The notes: generated from the letters alone by a model not told the origin. Positions 23,014 through 32,824 are shown, numbered from the stretch's first letter. The stretch is DNA of 64,000 nucleotides from Mollicutes bacterium (GCA_003555335.1 PWHD01000021.1:124001-188000); one strand, 5' to 3'. Numbers and translations are program-made.

Positions 23014-24013
23014 TGCCGTTGTCCTCGGCTTCGATGATTTCGGTGACTTTGCCGATGACATCCTGCCGGACCACAAGCGCGGCCTGCCGGATTGCATTGA
23101 AGAAACCGTCGGCCTCGGATGACCCCTGGGCCTTGATGACCACGCCGGATAGCCCGTAGATCATCGCGCCGCCGATTTCCGCAGGAGAAAGCCGTTTCTT
23201 GAAACGTTTCAGGTTTCCAAGTGACAGAATCAGACCGATTTTTCCGAGCACGCCCCTCGAGAGTTCCTCTTTCAGCATAGCGCCCATCCCTTTGGCCGTG
23301 CCCTCGATCGTCTTCATCACGATGTTCGCGGTGAACCCGTCACTGATCATGATTTCGGCGGGCGGATCAAGAATATCTTTCGGCTCGACATTGCCATAGA
23401 AATTGAGATGCTTGTTGGCCTTGAACAAACGGGCAGCCTCCTGATCGAGGTCGCGCCCCTTGCCTTCCTCGGTACCGATATTGATCAGACCGACTTTCGG
23501 GTCCGCGACACCGAGCACTTCTTTGGCGTAGATGGTCGCGAAATAGGCCTGTTGGACCATATATTCGGGCTTGATCTCGAGATTCCCCCCTGAATCAAGC
23601 AGGATGAATTTCGTTCTTGATGCCGTCGGAAGCACCGGTGCGATCGCCGTTCTTTTCATCGACTTCATCCGGCCGACAAGAATATGGGCGCCCGCAATCA
23701 ACGCCTGGGTCGCACCACTTGAGACCGCCGCATCGTTTTCCTTCTTGCGGACACTCGTCAGCGTCATGGCCATCGAACTCTTACGGTTGCTTCGGATGGC
23801 TCTGATCGGGTCTTTTTCACCCATGTCGATGGTCCCCTCCGACTGGACCGTCTTGATTCTCGGGTGGTCTTTGAGATAGACATTGATCGCTTCCTCATCA
23901 CCATAAAGGGTGATCTCGATATCCTCGATCTCCCTGACCGCGCGCATCGCGCCCTCGATTTGTTCTTTCGGGGCGAAATCGCCACCCATCGCATCCACTG
24001 CTATTTTTATCAT
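23000..24013 (-). CDS. plsX: Phosphate acyltransferase PlsX
   Basis: A 337-residue enzyme making acyl-phosphate from acyl-ACP, or the reverse, feeding PlsY in phospholipid synthesis. Diagnostic phrases are IAVDAMGGDFAPKEQIEGA at the start, NIGTEEGKGRDLDQEA, ISDGFTANIVMKTIEG and EIGGAMIYGLSGVVIKAQGSSE. The ATG at 24013 follows GAGGTGA. It overlaps rnc directly; the fabD, fabG and acpP genes that usually separate plsX from rnc in Bacillus are absent. With FakA nearby, PlsX may mostly move exogenous acyl groups. Confidence 0.97.
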   Translation of the reverse strand: MIKIAVDAMGGDFAPKEQIEGAMRAVREIEDIEITLYGDEEAINVYLKDHPRIKTVQSEGTIDMGEKDPIRAIRSNRKSSMAMTLTSVRKKENDAAVSSGATQALIAGAHILVGRMKSMKRTAIAPVLPTASRTKFILLDSGGNLEIKPEYMVQQAYFATIYAKEVLGVADPKVGLINIGTEEGKGRDLDQEAARLFKANKHLNFYGNVEPKDILDPPAEIMISDGFTANIVMKTIEGTAKGMGAMLKEELSRGVLGKIGLILSLGNLKRFKKRLSPAEIGGAMIYGLSGVVIKAQGSSEADGFFNAIRQAALVVRQDVIGKVTEIIEAEDNGNEEA

Positions 24014-24076
24014 TCGCTTCACCTCTTTTTTCTGCTATGTTCATTATAGCATATATCGGCCTTCACGCCTTAGGTT

Positions 24077-26083
24077 TTACGTCTGAAACCACTTCGGTTG
24101 ACTGACCTGTCTTAAAACGCTTTCCCGCAGTGCCTTATAGGCCGGTTTTTTGTCTTTGAAAATATCGTCGAACATGATGAGCGCATCGTTACGCGCTGTG
24201 TTCAGGATTGCCATATCAGTCGAGACATCCGCGTGTTCAAACGGCAGATAGCCGCTTTGCAGAGTTCCGACAAGGTCGCCGAAACCCCTGTTTTCAAGAT
24301 CGAAGGCGCTCAGTTTGAATCCGTCAGTGGTCGTCTCGAGCACCGACAGCCGCGCACGATAGTCTTCACCGGGTTCGAAAACCAATAGACATTGACCTTG
24401 TTTCTCACCTCTACCGACTCGTCCTCTGAGCTGATGGAGCTGTGCGTAACCGAAACGTTCCGCGTGATAGACAATCATCAGCGTCGCGTTCGGAAAATCA
24501 ATGCCGACTTCGATCAGCGTCGTCGCGATGAGGATATCGGTCTTAAGTGCCTTGAACGATTCGAGAATCACCTGTTGGCTTGGTTTGTCCATCATCCCAT
24601 GAAGAAAGGCGGTCTTGGCGGAAGAAAAGTGCTTTTGATAACGCCTGTACAAGGTCTCGACACTGTGTAAGGTCCGCTCGCTATCGGTGATGTTCGGCGC
24701 GACGACAAAGACCTGTTCGCCTCGCGAAAGGGTTTCAGCGACTCTTGAAAAGACCTTGTTTTCATTCTGCGAAAGAATCAGGGTTGTCTTGGTGGGCAGA
24801 CGGTTCTCGGGCCGGTCTTCTAAGATGGAGACATCCATATCCCCAAACAGCGTCTTCGCGAGTGTCCTGGGAATCGGGGTCGCACTGAGATAGAGGCTGT
24901 CCACAAGCTTGCCTTTCTTCTTGAGACTCAGCCGCTGATTGACACCGAAACGGTGTTGCTCATCCGTGATGACGAAAGCCAAATCGTTATAAACCACCGT
25001 TTTCGAAAAAAGCATATGCGTTCCGACAACCATGTCGATGGATCCGGCCCCGAGTTTTTCCTTGATGGTTTTTGCCGCATCGTTTTCGACTGATTGTGAC
25101 AGATAGACGACCTTGAAGGCGGTGCCTTCCACGAGGGCACGGATGTTTTCATAGTGTTGTCTTGCGAGAATCTCGGTGGGCGCCATCAGTGCGACCTGTC
25201 TACCCGCGCTCATCACCGCGACCGCGCAGATGAGCGCGACGACGGTTTTCCCCGACCCCGTGTCGCCTTGAAGAATACGGTGCATCGGTGCGGCGGCTTT
25301 CAGGTTCTTGAAGATGGCGTTCGTCTCCCTCTTCTGTGCGGACGTGAGTTCAAAAGGCAGGGTCTTTATGAAGGCGCGCACAGTGTCGATGTCATAATTC
25401 TGCTCGGCACCGGTCTGGCTTTTGCGCCGGTTTTTAAGATACGCGATCTTAAGCTGATAAAGCAAGAGCTCCTCATATTTGAGACGACGCATCACCTGCT
25501 TATGGACACGCGTATTGGCCGGTTTGTGGACATGTTTGAGTAGTGTGGAATAACCGATCAGTCTGTATTTTTCCCTGAGCGTTGATGGCAGGATGTCAAC
25601 GAAGTGGTCCTGAAGGTGTGCATGGGCAGTCATGCACAGGTTGTAAAACGTCTTGTCCTTGATGCCTTCGAGATTGTAAACCGGAAGGAAACCTTCCTCG
25701 AAGCCATCCGCACGAGTGATGCGCTGGGCGGTGATGGCATGATTACGGATTTTTCCGTAGACCACGACCTTCAGGCCGGGAGAAAGGGTCCTTTTCAGGT
25801 AGTGCTGATTGAAAATGCTGACGGAAAAAAGCGTTTTTTCGACCGCTACCCTCACAGTGAGCCGGCTCAGGTTTGTGCGGATGAAATAAACGCTTGCCTC
25901 GCTTTTGATCTCGCCTTGGAGATAGGCCGTTTCGTCTTGTTCCACCTCATCGAGTGTAGAAAGCTTCTGATGGACGTAGCGTTTCGGGTATCTTCTCACA
26001 ATCTCAAGCGGGGTATGGATTCCGTTTTTCCTCAAGGTCTCGGCCCGTTTTTCACCAACACCCTTCAACTCCAACAACGTCAT
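24077..26083 (-). CDS. recG: ATP-dependent DNA helicase RecG
   Basis: A 668-residue branch-migration helicase remodelling stalled forks. The N-terminal wedge/OB domain contains YPKRYVHQKLSTLDE. The helicase motifs are Walker A QGDTGSGKTVVA, DEQHRFGV (motif II), LYLSATPIPRTL (III), ATTLIEVGIDFPNAT (V) and QLRGRVGRG (VI). The C-terminal wedge-contact segment contains DGFKLSAFDLENRGFGDLVGT. The ATG at 26083 follows GGTGAT, and a -10 box sits at 26099-26104. Its neighbours fakA and plsX are the usual Bacillota order yloV-recG-plsX. Confidence 0.97.
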   Translation of the reverse strand: MTLLELKGVGEKRAETLRKNGIHTPLEIVRRYPKRYVHQKLSTLDEVEQDETAYLQGEIKSEASVYFIRTNLSRLTVRVAVEKTLFSVSIFNQHYLKRTLSPGLKVVVYGKIRNHAITAQRITRADGFEEGFLPVYNLEGIKDKTFYNLCMTAHAHLQDHFVDILPSTLREKYRLIGYSTLLKHVHKPANTRVHKQVMRRLKYEELLLYQLKIAYLKNRRKSQTGAEQNYDIDTVRAFIKTLPFELTSAQKRETNAIFKNLKAAAPMHRILQGDTGSGKTVVALICAVAVMSAGRQVALMAPTEILARQHYENIRALVEGTAFKVVYLSQSVENDAAKTIKEKLGAGSIDMVVGTHMLFSKTVVYNDLAFVITDEQHRFGVNQRLSLKKKGKLVDSLYLSATPIPRTLAKTLFGDMDVSILEDRPENRLPTKTTLILSQNENKVFSRVAETLSRGEQVFVVAPNITDSERTLHSVETLYRRYQKHFSSAKTAFLHGMMDKPSQQVILESFKALKTDILIATTLIEVGIDFPNATLMIVYHAERFGYAQLHQLRGRVGRGEKQGQCLLVFEPGEDYRARLSVLETTTDGFKLSAFDLENRGFGDLVGTLQSGYLPFEHADVSTDMAILNTARNDALIMFDDIFKDKKPAYKALRESVLRQVSQPKWFQT

Positions 26084-26144
26084 ACTATCACCAAATCCAT
26101 TATAGCATATCGCAGGACATAGGAAGCCCGTGAAAGACACCAAT

Positions 26145-26174
26145 AAAAAAAGGCCAAAGACGGTGTCTCTGGCC
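26145..26174 (-). terminator. Terminator of fakA
   Basis: An imperfect stem (26152-26161 with 26165-26174, one mismatch) is followed on the minus strand by seven T. Confidence 0.75.
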
Positions 26175-26182
26175 GAGATGTT

Positions 26183-27850
26183 TTATTCAACGGCGAAAAG
26201 ATAATCATAGATGGGTTGTTCCCCAATGATGATTTCCACTTCGACTGCGGAATGATTGTCTTCGATATAGCTTCGAAGTTTTTCGACTTCCTTCTTATCG
26301 ACACCCTCACCGACCATGACGGTGATGATTTCGCTTTCATCATCGACGAGCGAAGCGACGAGTTCCTGCGCGGTCTCGAGGCGGTTTTTCTTGCTTGAGA
26401 CAATGTCGCCTTCCATGATACCGAGATAATCGTTCTTATTGATGCTCAGTCCGTTTACCTTCGTATCTCTCACTGCGTAAGTGATCTCGCCCGTCTTCAC
26501 ATGATCGATGAGTTCTTTCATCTCCTCGACGGCATCCTCGGGTTCCTGATTGGCGTCGAACATGGTCAAAGAAGCATAGCCTTGGGCGATTGTCTTCGCC
26601 GGAAGCACGATCACGCTCTTGTCTTCGATGGTTTTGGCCGCATGTTCGGCACTCAGCATCACGTTTTTGTTGTTGGGGATGACGATGATGTTCTCGGCAT
26701 TGACCACATTGACCGCATCGATGAAATCCTGGGTGGACGGATTCATGGTTTGACCACCGTCAATCACGTAATTGACACCCATCTCCTTGAAAGTCTCCTT
26801 GAGACCCTTGCCTGAGACCACAGTGATCAGTCCGAATTTTTTCATCGGACCACCTTCATACTCACTGTGTTCATGACCGCAGGTGTGCTCGGTGTCTTCT
26901 TGGCCCCCGGAGTGAAGGAGGGTCTCGGTATGCTGCATGGTCATGTTCTCAATCTTGAGATTCGCGAACTCACCGTAGTTCTGACCGATATTGAGCGCAT
27001 CACCGGGTTTCGTGGTGTGGACGTGGACCTTGCATATTTCCTCATCGGCGACCACGACAATGGAATCACCGAGACGGTTCAGTTGTTTGACGAGTTTGTC
27101 TCTATTGAATTTCTTCTCAGCATCGAGTTGGATGATGAATTCCGTGCAATAACCGAATTCTTCCACTTCGGTGTCGCGGGCCTCTTCAGAACGTGCCGCC
27201 GCTTTTCTCGCGGACCGTTCGACCTTGTAGATTTCACCTTCGAGCGCATCAATCATACCTTCGATGATCACAATCAGACCGGCACCGCCACTGTCGACCA
27301 CGCCGGATTCTTTGAGTACCGGCAACATGTCCGGGGTGCGTTCGAGCGCATCGCGGGCTTTATCGAGATAGATTTTCAGGATCTCGTGGATATCCGTATC
27401 TTCATTCGCATGTTTCGCGGCCTCCTCAGCCGCTTCCCTTGCCACAGTCAGGATGGTTCCCTCCACAGGGTTGATCACCGCGCTATAGGCTTGCTTGACA
27501 CCTTGTGAAAGACCGCTGACAAACTCAACGGCATTGGCTTTTTTTACAGACTGGAACGCTTTTGCGAACCCGCTGAAAAGTTGTGACAGAATCACACCGG
27601 AGTTTCCTCGGGCCCCCATCAACAATCCACGAGAAAGAGCCTTGCCGACTTTCTCGACAGGCTCGTCATTCAAGGATTCGATTGCTTTGACACCCGACAT
27701 CATCGTCGATTGCATGTTGCTTCCGGTGTCACCGTCCGGTACGGGGAATACGTTGAGATCGTTTATGTATTGGTGGTTGTTTTTGAGTTTTATACTTCCG
27801 TTGGTGATAATGAGTTTCATCAGATTTCCATCGATTTCTCTAGGACTCAT
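26183..27850 (-). CDS. fakA: Fatty acid kinase catalytic subunit FakA (DAK2/DegV-like, YloV)
   Basis: A 555-residue protein. The N-terminal DhaL domain binds ATP: INDLNVFPVPDGDTGSNMQSTM carries the metal-ligand aspartates, and GARGNSGVILSQLFSG follows. The middle domain has DSGGAGLIVIIEGM. The C-terminal DegV-like part has VIPNNKNVMLSAEHAAK. FakA phosphorylates fatty acids presented by a FakB protein, which is not in the window. The ATG follows GGAGG. The usual small upstream gene yloU (Asp23 family) is missing between rpmB and fakA. Confidence 0.95.
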   Translation of the reverse strand: MSPREIDGNLMKLIITNGSIKLKNNHQYINDLNVFPVPDGDTGSNMQSTMMSGVKAIESLNDEPVEKVGKALSRGLLMGARGNSGVILSQLFSGFAKAFQSVKKANAVEFVSGLSQGVKQAYSAVINPVEGTILTVAREAAEEAAKHANEDTDIHEILKIYLDKARDALERTPDMLPVLKESGVVDSGGAGLIVIIEGMIDALEGEIYKVERSARKAAARSEEARDTEVEEFGYCTEFIIQLDAEKKFNRDKLVKQLNRLGDSIVVVADEEICKVHVHTTKPGDALNIGQNYGEFANLKIENMTMQHTETLLHSGGQEDTEHTCGHEHSEYEGGPMKKFGLITVVSGKGLKETFKEMGVNYVIDGGQTMNPSTQDFIDAVNVVNAENIIVIPNNKNVMLSAEHAAKTIEDKSVIVLPAKTIAQGYASLTMFDANQEPEDAVEEMKELIDHVKTGEITYAVRDTKVNGLSINKNDYLGIMEGDIVSSKKNRLETAQELVASLVDDESEIITVMVGEGVDKKEVEKLRSYIEDNHSAVEVEIIIGEQPIYDYLFAVE

Positions 27851-27940
27851 TACTTGTCAGCCTCCATCATAGAATTAAGTTTATAGGACGTTTTATGGGT
27901 GGTGGAAATACTTTGATAACCTTAATAATATAGCTATTTT

Positions 27941-27969
27941 ATTTTATCACACAGTTTTTTCATTTGCAA
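27941..27969 (-). promoter_or_regulatory. Promoter of fakA
   Basis: On the minus strand, TTGCAA (27964-27969), 17 bases and TAAAAT (27941-27946), leaving a leader of about 85 bases. No conserved leader structure is recognised. Confidence 0.75.
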
Positions 27970-28015
27970 CCTATTAACGATTTTCGTCACTTTGCACATT
28001 TTTGCATAAAAAGTC

Positions 28016-28043
28016 TTGAAAATAGATTCTTTTGTGATATAAT
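28016..28043 (+). promoter_or_regulatory. Promoter of rpmB
   Basis: TTGAAA (28016-28021), 16 bases and an extended -10 TGATATAAT (-10 box 28038-28043). Confidence 0.85.
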
Positions 28044-28085
28044 TTATAAGGTTCAAAGTCTAATCAACAATATGGAGGGCTTATC

Positions 28086-28274
28086 ATGGCTAAAGAATGT
28101 TATATTACCGGTAAAAAGAACCTTTTCGGCAACAATGTCCCTTTTTCTAAAAGCAGAAGCCGTAGAAAATGGAAAGCGAACCTACAAAAAGTGAGAATTC
28201 TTGAAGACGGCGAGAAAAAGACCGTCTATGTCTCCGCTCGCGCACTCAAGAAAAGCAACCTCACCAGAGTCTGA
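28086..28274 (+). CDS. rpmB: 50S ribosomal protein L28
   Basis: A 62-residue protein: [20 protein letters not shown], then [16 protein letters not shown] and [16 protein letters not shown], the full L28 pattern. It has a single CxxC-less, zinc-free form (only C5). It is divergent from fakA, as in Bacillus. The ATG follows GGAGGG. Confidence 0.98.
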   Translation: MAKECYITGKKNLFGNNVPFSKSRSRRKWKANLQKVRILEDGEKKTVYVSARALKKSNLTRV

Positions 28275-28287
28275 CAACCACTGTAAT

Positions 28288-28310
28288 AAAAGCCGTCTGT
28301 CACGGCTTTT
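28288..28310 (+). terminator. Terminator of rpmB
   Basis: AAAAGCCGT/ACGGCTTTT arms with loop CTGTC, 14 bases after the rpmB stop. Confidence 0.8.
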
Positions 28311-28344
28311 ATAATGAATGACCGATGAATATCTCCTTTTTATG

Positions 28345-28370
28345 AAAACACTGCCGCGGCAGTGTTTTTT
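28345..28370. terminator. Terminator of the rlmN-to-thiN operon (bidirectional)
   Basis: AACACTGCC/GGCAGTGTT arms are followed by T-runs on both strands, three bases past the thiN stop. Confidence 0.82.
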
Positions 28371-28373
28371 ATT

Positions 28374-28979
28374 TTACTCGCTTGTCTCGATCACAAGAAG
28401 CCTGCCCGCCTCGAACGAGACGACACCTTCACCGTGGTTCGAGATGCAAAGCGGATCCTCGGTATCGAGGTCGTAGTCTTCCAGCGGATAACTAAACCCT
28501 TTAAGCGAAAGGCCTTTGACATCTTCAATGGCGAAAAAGGAGATGTGCTCATGGTCATGGGTGATACCATAAGTACCGGGTCTAAGCACGAAGAGCTTCT
28601 CCGTATCACTCAAAAACGTGATGTTTCCGCGCTTCATAAGAAGCAGATTGACGTAGGTATGGTCGGTTCTTCTCCCCGTACCACCATAGACGATGATACG
28701 CTCCGGCTCACGGGAAAGCGCCTCGGTAATCGCAAGGTCGCTGTCGGTCTTGTCTTTCCTGACCCCGTGTTGACGTAAGGCTTTTGCGTTTTTCCTGATG
28801 TAATCGTATTCTTCTTCCGTCACACTGTCGAAATCGCCGAGGACGAGATCCAGTTCGAGTCCTTTTTGAAGTGCATTGTAGGCCCCTTTCTCGACGCCGA
28901 TCAGAAACTCACCCTCATTTTTTCGATAGAGGGTATCGAGCGTGTAGTTGATCGGACTCAAAAATATCTTCACAATCAT
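28374..28979 (-). CDS. thiN: Thiamine pyrophosphokinase
   Basis: A 201-residue enzyme transferring pyrophosphate from ATP to thiamine. The active-site motifs are LVLGDFDSVTEEE, DKTDSDLAITEAL and YGGTGRRTDHTYVNLLLM, all hallmarks of ThiN/TPK. Length is normal. It overlaps rpe by ATGA and is the last gene of the operon that contains rsgA and rpe, the same rsgA-rpe-thiN order as in Bacillus. Confidence 0.96.
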   Translation of the reverse strand: MIVKIFLSPINYTLDTLYRKNEGEFLIGVEKGAYNALQKGLELDLVLGDFDSVTEEEYDYIRKNAKALRQHGVRKDKTDSDLAITEALSREPERIIVYGGTGRRTDHTYVNLLLMKRGNITFLSDTEKLFVLRPGTYGITHDHEHISFFAIEDVKGLSLKGFSYPLEDYDLDTEDPLCISNHGEGVVSFEAGRLLVIETSE

Positions 28980-29611
28980 CGGCGCAGACGCCTTATCTGT
29001 TTGGCACGGTCGGCGCTTTTGAACACATACGAGCCCGCCACGACCACATCGACACCCGCGCTTTCGCAGATGGCGGCGGTGCTTTCATTGATGCCGCCGT
29101 CAACCACGATCTCATAACCATAACCGTTTTCCGAGCGAAGCCGGTCGAGTTCTTCCATTTTGGCAACGGTGTCGCGCATGAAAGACTGACCGCCGAAACC
29201 CGGTTCGACGCTCATCACCAGGACAAGGTCGACCTTGTCCAGATAGGGCTTCAAGTCCGAGACCGGGGTGGCCGGTTTGAGGGAAAGACCGGCCTTGACA
29301 CCCGCCGCATGCAGCTTGCCGATCAGCGCATCGACGTTGTCGACGGTTTCAATATGGAAGGTGATGTGGTCGCTTCCGGCATCGATGAAATAGTCGAGAT
29401 ATCTTCCGGGGTCGCTTATCATGAGGTGGGTATCGAACACCAGGTCGCTGTGGGGTCTTATCGCCTTGACAACAGCGGGACCGATTGTCAGATTCGGCAC
29501 AAAGTGTCCGTCCATGACGTCGATATGAATCCAATCGGCCTCCTTGATGGTGTCGATTTCCTCTTTCAGCCGGCTGAAGTCGGCCGAAAGAATCGAGGGG
29601 GCTATCTTCAT
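28976..29611 (-). CDS. rpe: Ribulose-phosphate 3-epimerase
   Basis: A 211-residue TIM-barrel enzyme of the pentose phosphate pathway. The motifs MKIAPSILSADFSRL, WIHIDVMDGHFVPNLTIGP (metal His/Asp), VFDTHLMISDPGRY, MSVEPGFGGQSFM and EIVVDGGINEST are complete. The ATG at 29611 follows AGGAG; the longer in-frame reading has no support. Confidence 0.98.
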   Translation of the reverse strand: MKIAPSILSADFSRLKEEIDTIKEADWIHIDVMDGHFVPNLTIGPAVVKAIRPHSDLVFDTHLMISDPGRYLDYFIDAGSDHITFHIETVDNVDALIGKLHAAGVKAGLSLKPATPVSDLKPYLDKVDLVLVMSVEPGFGGQSFMRDTVAKMEELDRLRSENGYGYEIVVDGGINESTAAICESAGVDVVVAGSYVFKSADRAKQIRRLRR

Positions 29612-29621
29612 GGAATCACTC

Positions 29622-30488
29622 CTAATATTTCGTTTTCTGTTCGCTGAGCTCTTCATATATCCGTACATAGTTATCGTAACGTCTTTTCGGGATGTCGCCC
29701 GTTTCGACCGCCTGTTTCACGGCGCAACCTGGTTCGTTGATGTGCGCGCAACCGCGGAATCTGCACTGGTCCGAACGTTCGAAGAAGTCGGGATAGTATT
29801 CACCGAGGTCTTCTTCTTCCATCTCGTAGAAATCGAGTTTTGAAAATCCCGGCGTATCGGCCACAAGACCGCCCGCGAGTTCGATGAGTTCCGTGTGGCG
29901 CGTGGTATGCCGTCCACGGCCGAGCGCCTTCGAGATCGCACCGGTCTTGAGCTCGAGCGACGGTTCGAGCGTGTTGAGGATACTGCTTTTGCCACTGCCG
30001 GTCTGTCCGGCGAACACGTTAACCTTGCCCTTGAAGACTTCGCGCAGTTCATCGAGCGTGGCCTGCTGTTTCGCGCTGACAAAATAGACCGGGTAGAACT
30101 GTTCGTAATAGGCGAGATTCGATCTCAGGTCGCTTAGGGCACTGTCTTGCAATAGGTCTATCTTGTTGACGACGATGACGGCGTCGACGTTCGCCTGCGC
30201 CGCGAGCACGAGAAACCGGTCAAGAAGAAAGAAACTGAAATCCGGCGCTTTGGCCGAATTGATCAAAAGCGCCTGATCGACATTGGCGATCGGGGGGCGG
30301 GCGAGTTCGCTGTACCTCGGTTCGATGGCACGGATGAAATCCTCGTCGAATCTGACGATGTCACCGACTTTGGGGCTTTGGTTGCGGTGTCTGAAAACGC
30401 CGCGGGGTTTCAAGACGATCCGTTCACCGTGCGCATCGAGGATGGTGTATTGTCCGCCGATCAGTTTGATTATTCTTCCTTTTCTCAT
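29622..30488 (-). CDS. rsgA: Ribosome small-subunit biogenesis GTPase RsgA
   Basis: A 288-residue circularly permuted GTPase. An N-terminal OB domain (about 1-65) is followed by the G domain with NKID first (VVNKIDLLQ), then Walker A GQTGSGKSSILN and DTPGF. The C-terminal zinc finger has Cys residues in QCRFRGCAHINEPGCAV. The permuted order of motifs is diagnostic. It checks late 30S assembly. The ATG at 30488 follows AGAGGTG. Confidence 0.97.
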   Translation of the reverse strand: MRKGRIIKLIGGQYTILDAHGERIVLKPRGVFRHRNQSPKVGDIVRFDEDFIRAIEPRYSELARPPIANVDQALLINSAKAPDFSFFLLDRFLVLAAQANVDAVIVVNKIDLLQDSALSDLRSNLAYYEQFYPVYFVSAKQQATLDELREVFKGKVNVFAGQTGSGKSSILNTLEPSLELKTGAISKALGRGRHTTRHTELIELAGGLVADTPGFSKLDFYEMEEEDLGEYYPDFFERSDQCRFRGCAHINEPGCAVKQAVETGDIPKRRYDNYVRIYEELSEQKTKY

Positions 30489-30496
30489 AGACACCT

Positions 30497-32824
30497 CTAG
30501 ACCTGATAGATTTGTAGCGCGGCCTGCAGGGAGACCTTGTTGATCTTTTTCTTCGCATGGCGGCTGGCCAGCATATAAATCATACCATAAAGAATCGCGA
30601 TTAGGAAGACATGTGGCCAATCAAGTCCCAGGGGCATTACAAAATTGTATTCCTGAGCGAAAAACGTCGTCATGAGATCAAAGGTCATCAGTGAAAAGGG
30701 AATGACCAGCAGGAAGATGAGCACGTTCAGCTTCGAGTATCCGCCGAGCAGCATTTTGTGGATCTCCTTGTCGTGATAGCCGATCATCTTGAACAGGGCG
30801 ATGTTGTAGAAATGGTCCTCAACCGTCAAGACTGTCAGAAGATAGATGATGATCGCCCCGATCAAAAGACCGGCGCCGATCATCACATAAAACATCTGCA
30901 TCATGACCTCGTTTATTTCTTCAACCTGCGAAAGAAGGTTCTCGATCACGAACACCTCATCGAAGTCATCTTCCGAAAGCGCAACCCTCGCATAAACCGC
31001 ATTATGGAACCCCGGGTCCTCGAAAAAGGTTTCGCCGATGTATTCACGCGACGTGAACACATGTTCCCCGGGATGGATGTCGGCGATGCCGGTGACAAGA
31101 ACCGTCTCCTCAACACCACCGATTCTCAAAGCAAGGTTGTCGCCCACGGAAAAGCCACTGATCAACGCGAAACTTCTTGAGAGGACAATGCCGTCCTCAA
31201 GATCACCAAGCAGACTTTCCCCCGCCTCATCGAAAAGCGGGTGGATGGTCTGCCCATCAGGCAAACCGACCACGAACGCGCCTTCGCCGCCGAGGTTGCC
31301 CTGTAGTTCGATGACGCGGGTGTGACCATTGTTTTCACCGGTGGGTCCGTAGCCGACACTGACGATTTCCGTTGATTCATAGTAGGCATGGACCGTATCA
31401 TCGAAGACACCCTCCATCCCTAAAGATAGAAAACTGACATAGACGGCGAAAAAGACACCGAGCGCGTAGATGAAAGCCTTGAGCATATGTCTAGAAAGAA
31501 ATGCGAACTGGAAACGAAGAAAGAAAGGGAATTTTTTAGATAGCCGTTTCAGACTTCTGAAACGGACGATTCTGGGAAGTTCTATTCTGGGATTCATCAG
31601 CGTGAGAGAATCACGGCTGAGCAATCTGAAGACAATGACGAGGCTCATCGCCACAAGAATGAAAAAAGGCACGATGAAGGCGACGATAAAACTGAAGGCG
31701 GATATGGGGATGGGGCCCCTCGGTAGGAGATAAAACGCCAGATAAAGGTCGCGCATCCAGGGGGCCGAATAAAAACCGATGCCATAGCCGAGCAACAGGA
31801 AAACAAAACTGAACACCGTGATGAACACCAGGTAAGGCATCATCATTTCCCTGTTTTTCAGGCCGAGCGCCTTCAGGATGCCGAGTGGCCTTTGTGTCTG
31901 TTCGACCGTCTTTTTCATCATCAGTCCGACAATCACGATGCCAATGAAGGCGATCAGTACGCTGATCGAGACGGCGGCAGCGTAGGAACCTTCGATTTCG
32001 GCATAGATCGCGCCGCTTCTCATGTTGTTCTCGGTCAGACTCATATGATGGATGAAAGGTGCGATATCCGCATGCTCCTCCAGGAAGTCTTCCGGTGTGA
32101 AACGCGCAACCCCGAAAAGGCCGGAGTAATAAAAACCGGCTCGCCGCTCATAGGCGTCGAAACCCGCATCACTCATCAATGCGAGCGTCTGAGTCGAGGT
32201 CGTGAAGATGAAAGGATGGTCGAAGACCGGCAGATTGTAATCCGGAAAAAGGACAAATCCCGTGATGATGTAGTCGCTGCCATCGACATCGAGCGTGTCG
32301 CCGATTGAAAGGGCGTTGTGATCCGCGTAATGCGACAAGATTGCGATTTCATTCTCGGTTTCCGGCAGCGCCCCGGAGTCCAGATAGGTCAGATTCATGA
32401 TCCGCGCATCTTTCAGCACCCTGACACGGTGGGATTTCTCGAAGCCGCCGATTTCCCCGTCCTTGTAAAGACGGGGTTCCAATGTGTAATCCTCGAGGTC
32501 TTCAAGCAGCGAAAGACGGAAATCGAGCAGTTCATAAAAACAATCCTTGTCCTCGTGATAAAGCTGGAAGACAGTCTGCGAGACCACCGGACAATCGGGT
32601 GCGAGCGCCATCCGTTCGATTTCGGTAATCAACGGTGTCGTCTCGATCACGAACTCCTCTTGTATATAGTCTTCGAAGAACACCTCGCTCGATGTTTCGA
32701 CGCTGCTCGCGCCGAGATAGAGGATGGTGAACACAAACGATGAAAGCATGACCACGATCCCCAGCAATAAAAGCGTGGCCTTTTTCGACGCGAAGGTCCT
32801 GAGTACGTGTCTGAAAACCATCAT
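30497..32824 (-). CDS. ABC transporter permease, FtsX/MacB type
   Basis: A 775-residue membrane protein. One transmembrane helix (about 13-38) is followed by a large extracytoplasmic domain (about 40-275), then FtsX-like transmembrane blocks (about 280-405), a middle helix near 450, a second extracytoplasmic domain, and a final FtsX block (about 635-760). The segment KTVEQTQRPLGILKALGLKNREMMMPYL is the typical cytoplasmic coupling element. It overlaps the ATPase gene by ATGA. Such pairs act in lipoprotein, peptide or antimicrobial handling; the substrate is unknown. Confidence 0.9.
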   Translation of the reverse strand: MMVFRHVLRTFASKKATLLLLGIVVMLSSFVFTILYLGASSVETSSEVFFEDYIQEEFVIETTPLITEIERMALAPDCPVVSQTVFQLYHEDKDCFYELLDFRLSLLEDLEDYTLEPRLYKDGEIGGFEKSHRVRVLKDARIMNLTYLDSGALPETENEIAILSHYADHNALSIGDTLDVDGSDYIITGFVLFPDYNLPVFDHPFIFTTSTQTLALMSDAGFDAYERRAGFYYSGLFGVARFTPEDFLEEHADIAPFIHHMSLTENNMRSGAIYAEIEGSYAAAVSISVLIAFIGIVIVGLMMKKTVEQTQRPLGILKALGLKNREMMMPYLVFITVFSFVFLLLGYGIGFYSAPWMRDLYLAFYLLPRGPIPISAFSFIVAFIVPFFILVAMSLVIVFRLLSRDSLTLMNPRIELPRIVRFRSLKRLSKKFPFFLRFQFAFLSRHMLKAFIYALGVFFAVYVSFLSLGMEGVFDDTVHAYYESTEIVSVGYGPTGENNGHTRVIELQGNLGGEGAFVVGLPDGQTIHPLFDEAGESLLGDLEDGIVLSRSFALISGFSVGDNLALRIGGVEETVLVTGIADIHPGEHVFTSREYIGETFFEDPGFHNAVYARVALSEDDFDEVFVIENLLSQVEEINEVMMQMFYVMIGAGLLIGAIIIYLLTVLTVEDHFYNIALFKMIGYHDKEIHKMLLGGYSKLNVLIFLLVIPFSLMTFDLMTTFFAQEYNFVMPLGLDWPHVFLIAILYGMIYMLASRHAKKKINKVSLQAALQIYQV

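Noticed and set aside
27851..28085. Possible asp23/yloU gene or riboswitch between fakA and rpmB
   Set aside because: The stretch holds only divergent promoters and an AT-rich leader; no supported frame or known motif is present.
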